From Bidens hawaiensis (taxonomy: Eukaryota > Streptophyta > Magnoliopsida > Asterales > Asteraceae): 64,000 nucleotides of DNA. Of the stretch, positions 11,815 to 24,554 are shown in pieces. Location: contig JAIQDT010000673.1 of assembly GCA_021521415.1 (NCBI GenBank), forward strand, positions 620,001 to 684,000, read 5' to 3'. The notes under the pieces are model-generated. The model worked only from the letters and a program-made list of their open reading frames with translations. It made no database searches and was not told the DNA's origin. Both the position numbers and the translations under genes were made by a program. The stretch's first letter is position 1, and each line of letters starts with the position of its first letter.

Positions 11815-12299
11815 ATCAACCCCCCCCCCCCACCAATTGTTATATCCGACTCACCCCTTAATTTCCTATTCGAAATTGGCGGGTCTTCAACTTCACGCTT
11901 GTCATCATTCTCTTGATTCTCCCGAGGCTTTTCTTGATCTCTTGTAGTGTTCTTTGGGCTCCACTTGGCTTGAAGTAATACTTGTTTCGTTTGATCATTA
12001 TACGCTTTCCCTTAGGCTTGAATCACTCTCTTGACCACACGTTTAGTTTCTTGAACACTCTTCGTTGGACTTTGAATTATGGAACTTGGATTTTTTATTG
12101 GAATCTGACTCGTAACTGGCTTATCTTCTTTCAGTATAATTATTTGAAGATCCGATCTGTAAAATTCTTCATTCCGATGATAGCTCGTTTACCAGGACTT
12201 GCTATCTTGAGGCTGATCTTGTACAATTGGTTCTTGGTCCTTGTCACCTTCATCAAAAGTTTACCTGTATCATCTTTATTGGTTTAGCAAATCATGTTT

Positions 12300-13640
12300 A
12301 ATGTTAATCTCGCATCCACCTTCCGTTGCTTGACCAAGACTTCTGATATTGCATTGTAGGCTCGGGATGTAGTAGACATCGGTCAACAGGCGCTGCTCCA
12401 CTGTCTTTCCTTAAACTAAGACCGACCCTTTTCCCCGAATATCAATACAAGATTCATCTTCGAACTTCACCGTTCCCGTTAGTTGTTCATTCAATTCATA
12501 AAAACACGCTTTATTACCCCATCATGTGATTCGATGCTCCGTTGTCGAGATACCAAACATCTTTCTCCATCGGCTCGGTTTCGAAACGCTTTGGATCACC
12601 CCATCTTCATTCAATAAAACCGTCTTTTGATCACCTTTTATCATAAATAAAGATGAATAAAAATTATCAACTTTGTTCAAATTAGATTCTTCATTTTTCT
12701 TCATACGTTCTGGGCACATATACGCAAAGTGACCAAAGTCATCACAACGGTAACACTAAACATGTGATCTACCATTTCTTCCCCCTTTGATGATCATTCG
12801 TCTTCGTTGACCCGTATACATTGACCCACGATGTTGACCATCTCGGTTGTCACAACCATCTTGATCCTCATTCTCTCGGTCTTGACCTCCATTTTCACAG
12901 CCTCTTCCATGCCCCTGTGAACTCGGCCAACTCTTACCTCGGCTACCGGACTAATCATACGACTTGCCTTTGTAACTACCTTCCGATCGATTGAAAAGTA
13001 ACCGACCTTGTGAATTTGAAGCGCGCTCTCTCCCTCGTAGACGTTCCTCAAATGCCTTAAGTCTTCCAATAACATCTTTAAGCATCAAACTACCAAGATC
13101 AACACTTTGCTCGATTGAGGCTACGAGTTGGAAATATTTATCTGGAACCGTGTCCAATAACTTCATCACCAAGACATCTTTCTCGAACACGTGACCTAGA
13201 CTGGTTACCTTTGAAACCATTCTTGTTATTTTCCTTCCAAACTCGTCAACAGTCTCGTTTCCACCATCTTGAGTTTCTCAAATTCACTTTTCAAAGTTAG
13301 CAATCGAGCCTTTTGAACTCACTCGGCCCCAACATACTGTGCCTTTAAAGCCATCCATATATCTCGGGCATTCTTGTATTGAGAATTATGAAGAAGAATA
13401 GCACCATTCACCACTTGAAACAAAAATGATCTGGCCGTTTTATTCTTTTTCGCATCAATAACAACACCCTCTTGTGGTTAAACAATATCCCATAGGTCTT
13501 CATCATCTAAGATCGCTTCCACCACAATCGCCCATGTGATGTAGTTAGTTCCATTCAACTTTGGAACATGTAGCGATATCCCTCCGGTTGGATTACCGGT
13601 CTTTCTTCTTCACCTGACATTGGTAGTGCTTAACCCCTTT
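12300..13640 (-). pseudogene. Copia gag and protease remnant
   Basis: Reading the minus strand, a Copia-type gag (UBN2-like) starts near 13590 with LNGTNYITWAIVVEAIL. It continues through fragments such as LLDTVPDKYFQLVASIEQS to a CCHC knuckle CYRCDDFGHFAYMC (about 12760-12715). The protease motif WYLDNGASNHMMG follows near 12550-12515. Several stops and frame changes interrupt it, for example one after DLWDIV near 13480. Downstream sequence to 11820 shows no clear integrase. It is non-functional. Confidence 0.82.
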
Positions 13641-13734
13641 GCTCCACTTCTTTGGAACAAATACAAACCAAACAATCTGAACAACTTTTCAGAACCGAAC
13701 ACGCTTGCTCGTAAAATTAAATAAATCAAACCTT

Positions 13735-14230
13735 CACTACTAGAAAATTCATTAACTTCCTACATCATTTTTCGTTAAAATGCGTAGGAAATCATTGTTT
13801 CCAACACATTTCCAACAAAAACGGGTGTGTGGGAAAAAGGCCCGTGGGAAATATTTTTCTACACATTTCCAACACATTTTTCAACACATTACCTACAAAA
13901 ATATGTCGTTGGAAATTTCCAACGCATTTCTGACACAAATCGTTAGCACTTTTGTTAACACTTTCTTACATATTTCCTACACATTCTAATATATTTCTTA
14001 GGCATTTCTTACGAGCATTTCCTACACATGTTAATATACTTTCTTACGCATTTCTTACGAGAGAAAATACTGTTTTCTGTTTTTTATGTTTTTATTTTCT
14101 TACGCATTTCTAACGCAATATAATCACTTTTTATTCCGTTAAATTTTTCAACGCATTTCTTACACATCTAAACAAATTTTGTTTTTTTATATTTCTACGC
14201 ATTTCCAACGCATCTAATTTATTTATTTTA
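13735..14230. repeat. CACTA left subterminal repeat array
   Basis: Many degenerate copies of ATTTCCTACGCATTTC and TTTCCAACGCATTTC occur in the first ~500 bp of the CACTA element. Confidence 0.85.
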
Positions 14231-14494
14231 GTTTTTTTATTTCCTATTCATTTTCAGTATATGCATCCAATATTAGTTTTAGTTTTAATATTTCTTTTTC
14301 TGCACATTCCAAAAATTAAATTCTAAAAAATGGAACTAAAATTTAGATCTTTTCTGCTAAAGATGCAAAAAGAAAGAAGTTAAATATAATTCAAAACATG
14401 TTTTACAAATCAACTAGAAATACAATAAACTTAAAATAAAAGGTTCACAACATAGTACTTGTCTTAAGAAGGTTTGATTGCAAAATCACCATTA

Positions 14495-16310
14495 CTAATT
14501 TGCAGGAGACTGAAGATTTCTAACAAACTCTTCAAATTTTTGCATCCTTTCTTCATTTTCCATACGTTCATTTTCCATTTCCTTCACTCGTTGTTCCAAG
14601 TTTTCTCTTGCCTTTCGGTCATTTTCCAATTTATTTTCCATTTGTGCTCGAACTTCTTGTATCTAAAAAGTTCTTAACATATACATAATAGTTAGTAAAC
14701 AATCAATACATAATTTATAAACATACTTCATTAGTGAACCAACAATTATTAAATGACTAAAATGCTTTATTATAAAGCTTGCAACCAGAGTTGACCCGGC
14801 TATTTGTTGTTTATGCACACTTTACAATACCATAAATTAAAACACTTCACATCAAACAATATCATTAATGAAACAAACAAAAAAAACATAATCATATTCA
14901 GCACTTGCATTTCATTACCTAACTTATATTACAGAAAATAAAAATTCTGTAAGCATGTACCTATGTTGAAGTTAATGTATTTGTGTTCAGGTTATTTAGA
15001 TTATTTGCGGGGAGTTTATACCCCACGGGCTAGTCTGAAAACGAGTAATCTAAGCCTAACCAGACTGCTTTGGACACCGGTTCCCGCAGGGGCGGCCCAA
15101 CGTTTTTGAAGGCCTTAAGCGAAAAAATATTTGAGGCCTTTTTATAAACTTCTAAAGGTCTAAAACAGTGATTAGTAAGGTTCTTACACAAATTAATTGA
15201 TGTTATAATGTAGTAACAGATAACTAATGTTCTAAACTTCTAATACTATAACAAATAATAGATGTAATCATCTGTTTTATATTCTAATACAAATTAATGT
15301 TCAATACAGTAGCAAATAACAAATTGGTGTTCTAAACTTCTAATACAAGTAGCATATAGGCAAAAAAATCAACTTTCTTTCATACACTATCTATTATTAA
15401 AATTAAATATCTTCTAATATCTATTATATTCTAATACAAATAGCACATATCTGTTACTCAATATCTATGCTAAATAATTTAACATATTAAAATGAAAAAA
15501 AATAAAAAATTAGGCCCTCTGTTGTTTGCGGGCCTCAAGCCCTTGCTTGACTTCTTAAAGCACTTGGGCCGGCACTAGGCATCAAATTATATACTAATAC
15601 TTATACCCCTAATAATAATAACAGTAATAATAATAATAATAACAATAAACAATATTAAAAACAATACCTCTTTTTGTGATCTTTGGGCATCAAAATATGA
15701 TCTAGACCCACAAGATACAGATTGCGACTAGGTCACCACGAACTGGGGATCTGAAGATCCTATCCCAAACATCCAGCTCCTGCTTCCTCCCGGTGGCTGC
15801 ACCTTCGTCCACACACCAAGATCCCTTGTTGGATGCTGATTGAGGTCAGAACCGTACAACTCAATCATACTCCTCATGTACTCTGCCTACAATTCATCAA
15901 AACAGTGTGATCGTTAGTGAACTAAAAGTTGATACAATAATTATATGTGAATGATAAAGATAATTTACATATGTTTATTTTGATCGATCCGTGCAAAATT
16001 CAAACTCTTCCCAGTTATGAATGTCTAGCTCTCCTGCCCAAAATTTTGTTTCGCATTCCTTGGTAAGGTGGGTATCAAAGAACATTTCCACCCCGCTACT
16101 TTTTCGATCATGCTTTTGTTTCTACATAAAAAAGAGTAATACAACAGGTGTTAAAAGTACTAAAAAATAAAATTTTGCATCCCAATTTTTTTGGTAGAAT
16201 TAATAAATATGATTGGTTTACCAAGTGGATACGATGCTTGTCAAATCATACAGACCCGGACGCGCGGCGCTGGCTTGGCTTTGTCTCCCATGCGCGGACT
16301 TCTTTTTCCT
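14495..16310 (-). pseudogene. CACTA accessory ORF remnant (plant transposase, Ptta/En/Spm type)
   Basis: Minus-strand exon-like blocks can be read in order. 16310-16170 is basic. 16120-15970 contains HDRKSSGVEMFFDTHLTKEC and WEEFEFCTD. 15890-15666 contains RSMIELYGSDLNQHP and WTKVQPPGGSRSWMFG. A last coiled-coil exon, about 14662-14500, contains IQEVRAQMENKLEND and ends in a stop. The GTA after SQKE at 15666 and the CAG-less but plausible junction before IQEV suggest splicing. One in-frame TAG (near 15735) interrupts it. The layout fits the Ptta/En/Spm (Transposase_24) family of CACTA elements; the family name is inferred from pattern. A hAT-type MITE lies in the intron. Confidence 0.6.
15087..15577. 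mobile_element. hAT-type MITE in the CACTA ORF intron
   Basis: The left end is CAGGGGCGGCCCAACG and the right end reversed is TAGTGCCGGCCCAAG, an inverted pair of the common plant CAGGGGCGG terminus. The interior is AT-rich with no ORF. No matching 8-bp flank was found, so it may be old. Confidence 0.55.
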
Positions 16311-17142
16311 TTTTTCTGAGCTCCAACCCTATATAGAGTAAAACGTATATTGTATAATATATAAGATTGACAAGTATGTCCAGGTAAGTAATATAAGATT
16401 TATAAGCCCCTATGTTGCAGATAATTAAAGTGGGCATAGCAAATAAAGATCCAATATGAAGAATTTATTGGTTTAATTTAACAAATTCAAGGTAAGATCG
16501 AAAATATAGTACCTCTGCAAATAGTTCATGGAGAAGATCGATCACAGTTAATAATCGATGTACTTAAAAAACTCTTTCGGCACAGTTAAGTTTGTTGTGC
16601 TTAAGAACTTCAATGCGAAATTACGAACAACAGATTCGTGTACTTAAGAAATTCGCTAGATTGGGATGATAGCAACAAATTTGTTGATTGCATAATCAAT
16701 CTCGGTCTTTAACAGAGACCCGATTGGTAGAGATCGACACCGAAGGATACCCGAAATGAATCCCCTTGTCCAGTCCTCGGTCTGGTATATTTAACTTTTT
16801 CGGGTTTCGGTCCGGGTCGGTTAAAACCCGGTTCGGGTCGGTCCTTGCAAATTGCGCACCCCTAAAAAAAACTAATGACTAAATTCATTAAAACATATTA
16901 TCAAACACCTGACGGGCAAATCTTGTTAACTGATGTATAAAACCTAATTCAACATCCAAAAACCCCTAAAATTTAAACAATCAACAAGCATAGAAGCCCA
17001 CATTGAAAAACCATAATGTAGAAACATGAAGTAAAACAAGCTGTTCATATGAACATGACTCAGAAGTGAGTTACTATCCATTACCTGAGATAGAAACTAG
17101 AAAGAGGTAGATGAGATGCAGGAACCGACTAAAATTAACAAC

Positions 17143-19933
17143 TGTGACAATCGTCAATTTCAGATTAACTCCGTTAACTCAACTCCGTCAATTCGAACTT
17201 AAAGATCACTGGATCTATAACGCACACTTCATTACATTTAAACTAGGGTTTAAATGACGCTTAACACTTACTACATGTGTAGTCTTTCGGGAATTGCACC
17301 GAAACGCAAACGAGTTGACGCAAACGATTGGTTAATAAACGAAAAACGTCAAAACAATAATTATGTGTTAGACTTATGTGTTATGTGATAACATAGTATA
17401 AAACGCTAACTCAAGATGCAAACTAGTTAATTTAGGCTAGAAAAGTACAAGTTAGAAGTTGAGGGACCAAAGTGTAATATATTATTATTAATAATATTAA
17501 AACCCTAACCTCCTTCTCTCCCTCACAAACCCGATCGGCCAGCCCCTTTCTCCCCTCCCTCTTGCGACGGCAGCCTCACACACACACATATCACACTCGT
17601 TTAAACTTGATTCTTCATAATCGGAGCATCCTACACTCGTTTCTAAGCACCCCTCACGTTTCCCTTGGTTTATTTCTGCGTTTTAAGGTATAAATATGAA
17701 ACCCTAACTATTGAATATCATATTAAGTGTTCTTATGATTGATTATTGCTAGAGGACGATTGATTATGTATTGGTTGTTGATATTGAGGATCATATGTGA
17801 TTTTGAACGGTGAAAGATTGATGAATCGTTGATTGTTTGTAAACCCTAGAGGGTTGCTACTGATTTTCTATGATTAATTATGTGTATTACATGTTTTGGG
17901 TTATGTCGTATGCTTAGGATGCATGTTAGATGATTGTTTAGGCTTGCTGAGTTTTTGACAGCAGTGATTGTTAAGATTGAATTATGTGTAACTTGTTGAA
18001 TATAAAAGCAAACTGAGCAAATTATGAGTCTACAAGGTAGTACTCTGAGTCTAGTTTTCAGAAAGTCCAACCACGCCAAATTTGGAGGTGTTTTGGTTGA
18101 TCAAACGATTTAATTGTGATTAAAGGTCAAAACTGGTACTGGACAGATTGTAAGTTATGTTTAGACGACTGTAAATAAATGTTAATGTGGAAATTGGTTG
18201 AGGTTGTTAACACTACAGGGTACTTTGTTGAGTCTAGTTTTTATAGAGTCCAAGTTTGTAATTTTTGGACGAGTAAAAGTTAATCTTTATAATTTTACAA
18301 AAACGTTGTGCAAAGCTGAGTTGTTAGACCTGCTGTTAGGTTGTTTTGTAAATGTTATATCTCATGAACTACGAGACCAATTGGGTTGGTTCCACTTCTG
18401 GAAGTTGACTTATTGAGTTAGGAACCTAACCCAAGTGGTCTTGCATTTATTGGATTTTTCGTTTAACGGGAATTTCAAATAACATTCTGTTGCGCATGAA
18501 TTTGACTGTTATGAGTTTGCTGTAATGATTTGATTATTGTGAGAAACCCATGTGGAATATAAATATAATAAAATATGTTCTGGAAACCTAAGACATATAT
18601 GCTTTTGTGATGATTTTTGGTAAATTAATTGTGATGCTATGATCGGTGGGATAAACTAGTTTTGCAAGTAGAATTCTGTCGTTAAGAAGCTAGTTGCTGA
18701 ATTTTGTGAAAGTTGCATGAAACAACGTGATTGCTAATTTATTATCGTGTTTTGACCAAATTGCCCTTGCGGGGAATAATTGCTAATTGATTGTCATGAT
18801 TTGACCAAATTGCCCTCGTGGGGAATAATTGCTAGTTAATTGTTATGTGTTGACCAAATTGCCCTTACGGGGAGTAATTGCTAGTGATGTACATTATGAA
18901 TACATGACACGTAAATAATTGCTCACACATGTAACGTATCACAAATACACTTGTTAAAGTCACACACGATTCACAAACGAAACACGAAACATACTGTGTG
19001 CATAGGTATTATGTGCCGGGTCTAGAGACTCGATAATATTCCGACACTTAGAAAAAAATCTCTTTGTTGTTTTAGAACGCTAGAGAGAGTTTTTCTGTGA
19101 CGCGCATCTTGGTGATTTATTTTGGGAATACTTCGCAAACAGTGAGTTCACTTACCCCTTCTAAACTATTTTCAAACGCTTTTCACTTGGGGGAGATAAC
19201 ATACTCCGAAAACGCATTTAAGATTTTGTTAGTATAAATTATATATCACTTGTAAAGACTAAGTGGCAAACGCGTTAACTAAAGTCCTTCATTCACATCG
19301 AACCGTTTAAAATTGGATAATAGCGAGTCATTGTTGAGTAGTACTACTGGGTTTGACAAACCCCACCCAACGCTAAACTCGACTGGAGGTCGAGTGGGTG
19401 TAATCTTGGCTAAACACATACCATGGTCGGGATAGACCTGGTGGCAAGGCAAATGATAAACAGTCAGCTTCGGTGTCGAACACTTAGTAATACTTGTTTT
19501 ATAGGCTAGCTACCTATAGATATATAATTGACATAACACTATCTGGTAACGCAAAACGCTGAACGCAAAACGCTGAACGCAAACGCTAAACGCTTTATTT
19601 TATTTAAACTTGTGAACTCACCAACCTTGTGTTGACACTTTTAGTATGTTATTCTCAGGTAGCCGAGGCGGGAGCGCGGTTTAGGATCATGCATTGCTTG
19701 AAATACTTTTAATTATGCAAACTTATTTTAAACTGTTATCTTTGGGTTTTAAGTCGTCCTGCGTGACGCAACATTGGTTTTTATGGTTTTACGCTTCCGC
19801 ATTTAATTACTGGTAAACGTTTTCATGGTTTTGAAACTTTGTTTTATGGTTTGATTATAACTAATGATTCCGATCCTGTTAGTTCACACCCTCTGACGGT
19901 AAAACTCCGTTAGTGGATTTTGAGGGTGTGACA
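17143..19933. repeat. Solo LTR, 2.8 kb, inside the CACTA element
   Basis: It starts TGTGACAATC and ends GGGTGTGACA, with a perfect 5-bp flank ACAAC on both sides (17138-17142 and 19934-19938). A single LTR with a target duplication and no internal region is the product of LTR-LTR recombination. The TGTGACA start resembles the Tekay LTRs of this window, but the two sequences are otherwise unrelated by eye. It holds a 49-bp tandem repeat, a pyrimidine-rich tract (17500-17580) and AACGCAAA repeats (19545-19600). The short ORFs inside have no recognisable domain. Confidence 0.8.
18732..18878. repeat. 49-bp tandem repeat, three copies
   Basis: Units begin TGCTAATT or TGCTAGTT and contain TTGACCAAATTGCCCT followed by GGGGAATAAT. 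Copies start at 18732, 18781 and 18830 with exact 49-bp spacing. Confidence 0.95.
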
Positions 19934-20115
19934 ACAACAAACATATACATGTTGAACTTATGGATCTAAAACCGTTTAATGGATCGTGGCTTTGAAGTTT
20001 CACCCCTACTCCTCTGAAAGAGTGTTATTGATCGTGGTATTTAGATGCTTGAAGAATTAAACCTAATATGTTAAAGCATACAATAAAAAAATATAATAAA
20101 ACATATATACATATA

Positions 20116-21076
20116 CTAGATTTTATCCCCCGTATTACGGGGGTTGATTTACATTATTCGTTTTTAATATTTATATATGTATATTTGGATTTTAATTTTA
20201 TTTATGGTAAAAAAGTTAATAATTAATATACTTGAGGTTTGATGATAAAATGGTTTCACAAATAAATGATATGTTATAATCCGGTTTAAAAGCTATCTGG
20301 GTTTGGTGATACCCATTACCCGTTTATTTTCTTTATTATAAAATTGTTTCTTAATTATAAATAATATTTTTTTTAAATAAAATAGGATATTAATTTTTAT
20401 TTAATATCATATTTTGTAGGATTTTCATATCAAATATTTGATGAGATTAATTTTTAATATAGTGAGATGTTATAACCCGTTTAAGAGCTATCTAGGTTTG
20501 GTGAGACATTTACCCGTGAATTCGGGTCAAATGCGTGAGAAATCTTCATTTACAAATAAAGCAATCTGATGGCTTGAGAGAATGGTTCTTTTACACTTTT
20601 TGTTTTTTAATATTTATTTTTTGGATTTTAATTTTCTTTATTGTAAGAAAGTTAATAATATACTAAGGGTTTGATGATAAAAGGGTTTCATAAATAAATG
20701 ATATGCTATAACCCATCTAAAAGCTATCTGGAGTTTGTGACCCATGACCCGCTTATGTTTTTTTACTATAAAATTGTTTATTAATTATAAATAATATCTT
20801 TTTCTTTTTAAATTGGATATTAAATTTTAGTATATCCCTTTTTTATAGGATTTTCATATCAAATAATTGGTAAGGTTAATTTTTAATTTAATGAGATGTT
20901 ATAACCCGTTTAAGAGCTATTTGGTTTTGGTAAGACCCATACCCATGAATTTGGGTTAAATCAATGAGAGACCTCCATTTAAAAATCAAACAATCTGGTG
21001 TCTTCCATAAAAGGGGGGAGCGACCACATCGCGACACATAGGATTTTAGAATCTTCGTTTATATATATATTATAGA
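20116..21076 (-). mobile_element. Non-autonomous Helitron, 961 bp
   Basis: Read on the minus strand, it starts TCTATAATATATATATAAACG after an A. It ends with a hairpin (CCCCCG, loop TAATA, CGGGGG; plus coordinates 20143-20127) and then ATAAAATCTAG before a T. TC start, hairpin, CTAG end and A-T insertion site match Helitrons. The inside is an internal duplication of about 429 bp (motif TATAACCCGTTTAAGAGCTAT repeated). There is no coding capacity. Confidence 0.78.
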
Positions 21077-21239
21077 TACTTATATAAGTACTACATATGT
21101 TAATTAATTAAATTGATTATTTTTATGTAACTAAATGTTTATGTTTATATTGTTTTTTTTATCCTATCCGTGCTAAGCTATCCGGTTTTCCGTTTTGATT
21201 GAAACATGCCTGTTCCAGAAATTTGCTATATGTATTTTA

Positions 21240-23352
21240 AATTTAAAAGATGTAAGCAGGTTAAGCTGTTCACAGGCTACTTGAACCAGGAACGATAAAA
21301 GCTCCATACTGGGTGAGCTTTGCTTTTTAGCTCGAGAAGAGCTACTCACGGGCGACTTGAGCTCTGATCGATAAAAAGTCTGAAATGAGTTGAGGCGCTC
21401 GTGAGCTACTTGAGATTAGGTCAATAAAAGCTGGAAATGAGTCAGGCCGCTCGCGAGCCACTTGAGCTCAGTTCGATAAAAAGTTTGAAAAGAGCCAAAC
21501 TTTTGAGCTCGATTCGAGCCACTCTCAAGATACTTACTTCGAACGATAAAAAATCTCGAAACGAGTTGAACTTTCCTAAGCGCTAGCCTTGAATGAGAAA
21601 CTCGTTTATGCTCGTCAAGTTTTACTGAGTCTTTTGTATTTTTTACTTTATTTATTTTGGATTTATATGTATTCACTACACAACTGAGCTCAATAAAGGT
21701 TTTCCTCAGTATATATAAAAATATTTGAACACGTATATAAATAAATTAAATAAATAATAAATGAGCCAAGCCTGAGAGTTTGAAAAAACAACACAAGAAT
21801 CAAGATCAGACTTTAGAAAAGGGGCTTAAAATGAGTCGAGCTCGAGGTCTGGTAACTAACGCTGGGCGGAAATGAATAATTGTAAAGAGAGTAATTTCTT
21901 GAAGACGGACTACTTTTAATAAATTTATGAATGCCAAAAACCATTACAAGAGGCCCCTTTATATAATACACACACACGAGAACATAATAAAAACATTAAA
22001 TGTCGAGCTAACTTACCGGTGACAGCTTGAAAATGCGTATAGTTATTTATGAAAAGTTTTAACTACGAATCTTTAACACAAAGTCTAATCGAGCGAAATC
22101 AGAGACTTAAACAAAACAAAAATTGGGTTTGATAGTTGGTCAGACCGCCTATGGCGTTTGCCACAAGGTTTGACTTGTCGATGCCTTCTGTTGACCGGTA
22201 ATGGGCCACGTAATTCCTATGGTAGCCCAACGCCATCGTCTTGAGATTCGAGTTGAAATTAGTGTTAGATTGGAGAACAAGTTCTCATTTAGAGTCTCGA
22301 AAGTTGTAATTGTGGCAACAGATTAAAGCAATTGCTGAAAAATTTTAAAGTGATTAGATAGACTAGCGCTAGTAGCCAATCGAACATGATTTCATGTTGT
22401 TAATATGTCATTCAACTTGTTTTTTACTTACTGATCAAAAGCCCTAACTAATATGTCACAAATTTAACCCGTGGACGCCATTTGAGGTTAGGGTGGTGGA
22501 GATGTAAAGGAAGATTTCATTTTTTTTCAAATTGGTAAAATTGATGGGAAGTGGTGGTAGAGGTAGAGATGGGGTTAGAGGTTAAGATGGAGGTGATGAT
22601 TCATGACGGTAGTCGAAGTGTGGTGGTGGTTGTTTTACAATTAGGGTGAGGGGGGACCACATGGTTGAAAACGAGATGGACACAATTGGAACGTCATTAC
22701 CGAGCATAAAAGTTTTTTTCAGAAGACTTTTAGACCGAAGGGCACATAATAATACCACCACCCCCCCCCCCCCCCCCCGCGAAAACCAAATGGAGTCAGG
22801 TAGTTAAAAAGAGTTAAACCATATGGTGGTTGTTTTACAATTAGAGAGAGAGAGAGACGGAAATTACATGCTTGAAAACAATATGCACATGATTCGAACG
22901 CGATAATAGCGCATAAAAGTCTTTTTAGAAGAGTTTTAGACTGAAGGGCTCATAGTAATACTCCCCCCCCCCCCTCTTCGAGAAAACCACATGGAGTCAG
23001 ATACATATACACACGCACATACAAACAGGAATACACATGTCCATCTACATACATGCACATACACACACGCATACATATACCCAATCTTCCATGTATACAT
23101 ACACACACATAAATATACCCAAACTTCCGGATCGAAAGACGAGTGTATCCCGATGTGGTGAGTTTAGCCAGTAACTCATTCGGAAGATTCTTTGGCCGTT
23201 GGCTTGCGAGCCGGCTCGAGCTTGATAAGTGAAGCTCGGGCTCGTTTATTAAACGAGCTTACTTTTCAGGCTCGATTATGCTCAGCTCAATCAAGCTTTT
23301 TAACGAGTCGATCTCGAGTATCTCGCGAACAGCTTCGTTCATTTGCACCTGT
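21240..23352. mobile_element. GAGCTCG-rich inverted-repeat element(s), boundaries uncertain
   Basis: The left part (21240-21570) repeats units like GAGCTACTTGAGCTC..CGATAAAAAG. The right part (23195-23352) has the inverse, ending in CGAACAGCTTCGTTCATTTGCACCT. The pair resembles a common plant hAT-type MITE family with AGGTGCAAA..GAGCTGTTCGCGAGC termini. The 1.6 kb between them has a 200-bp repeat and microsatellites, so this could be one element with insertions or two fragments. No target duplication was found. Confidence 0.4.
22624..23004. repeat. 200-bp tandem duplication with poly-C runs
   Basis: Unit starts at 22624 and 22824 share TGGTGGTTGTTTTACAATTAG, a CGCATAAAAG-type block, a long C run (about 22761-22778 and 22965-22976) and GGAGTCAG at the end. 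The poly-C lengths differ between copies. Confidence 0.85.
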
Positions 23353-23609
23353 AGTTCATCTTGCTGAAGTAGACGTATGGTTCGGATGTTCGATCCCGCC
23401 ACTTGACTTCTTTTCTTTTACCTCTTTTGTACTTTGTTGTAATTCAATTGCAAAGGTCTAAATAGTATATGTATATTATGTGTATATTAATATTAATGAA
23501 TTCATAATATTATATCAACATACTTCTTAGAAGAAGAAGAAGAAGAAAATTAATACTATTAGAAAATAATAATAATAATAAATAATATAATTTATGTACT
23601 TAACAAAAG

Positions 23610-23929
23610 TTTGTAGTTAACCGTTCCTTAAAATTGCGTTGGAATATTTCCTACGCAATTCCAACGAAATGCATTACTTATATTATTTTGTTTTCTTTGT
23701 TACGCATTTCTCACAAAAAGGTTACATAAAAGCGCAACTAATTTTTTTGTTAGAATATTTGCTATGCATTTCCAACACAATTTCTTTTTGTCACTATCTT
23801 GTCACAATTCTGTTGCAAATTTAGGGCTTTCCTTTTGCGTAGGAATTTTGTTAGAAATGTGTTGGAAATGACGTTAGTAAGAAATGCGTTGGAAATTTTT
23901 GTAGGAAACATTACTCTTTTCTTGTAGTG
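23610..23929. repeat. CACTA right subterminal repeat array
   Basis: Inverted counterparts of the left-end motifs (AAATGCGTTGGAAAT, TTGCGTAGGAATTT) are spread over the last ~320 bp of the element. Confidence 0.85.
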
Positions 23930-24535
23930 CTTGGTTGAAACCTAACTCGTTTAACCCGTGTAACAAACAAACTTTGAATCAAATCTATTCATTCAACCCA
24001 AATAAAATAGCACTCAATGGTCAACCAAATTTGTTGAACTAATAAAATAATAATCAAACCAACTTGTTTTTTTCTTTAAAACTCTAGTGAGCACCAAAAT
24101 AAACCACCCCGCTTGAAACAAGAATTATTTCTTTTTCTTTCGTGTGCTTGCGATTTAAGGAGAAAAAAGAAAATAAAATTCTTATTTTCCACTTTGCCTC
24201 GTAACCTCTGCTTGCCTTCCTTTCAAAAACAAATGCTTTTGACTTTTAAGACACCTTTTCTAATTCTTTAATCAGCAAAGCTTGAAACTACAGTATACGA
24301 AAACGGAAAACAAAAGCGTTACCAGCATACTTTCAATCTCTCGCCAGAAGCTACTCCTGCACAGAAATCAGCCGATGCCATGAAGGAACCTGCTTGTTCT
24401 CCACGTCCATCGCACCGGACCCTGATTCCGAAACCCAACTTGGTTCCGATTCCGATACACGCTGATTGATAGCTACTCCTCAAGCCACCGCTCTTCGCCG
24501 ATCTCTGTTAGCTCGATTATCGATTTCTTGAACTT

Positions 24536-24548
24536 GGCTCTGATACCA
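24536..24548 (-). other. Copia primer-binding site
   Basis: The minus strand reads TGGTATCAGAGCC, complementary to the 3' end of initiator tRNA-Met, a few bases inside the LTR edge at 24555. Confidence 0.85.
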
Positions 24549-24554
24549 ATTAAT

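Larger units (their letters stand above)
13735..23929 (-). mobile_element. CACTA (En/Spm-like) DNA transposon, 10.2 kb
   Basis: The ends are CACTACTAGAAAA at the left and TTTTCTTGTAGTG at the right, the classical CACTA terminal inverted repeat. A 3-bp duplication CTT flanks it (13732-13734 and 23930-23932). Subterminal arrays of TTTCCTACGCA/CCAACGCATTTC motifs in inverted orientation at both ends are typical binding sites of the family's accessory protein. Exons of a second-ORF type protein remain on the minus strand (14495-16310). No TNPD/Transposase_21 ORF was seen. A solo LTR, a Helitron and other insertions lie inside. It is probably immobile by itself. Confidence 0.93.

Noticed and set aside
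16740..16864. GGGTCGGTTAAAACCCGG..GCACCCCTA as a complete hAT MITE
   Set aside because: Only the right end resembles the TAGGGGTG family; no left end was found inside the CACTA element.
22741..23004. Poly-C runs as a telomere-like or G-quadruplex array
   Set aside because: Just two C runs in a 200-bp tandem duplication, with no regular G-tract spacing and no telomere repeat.
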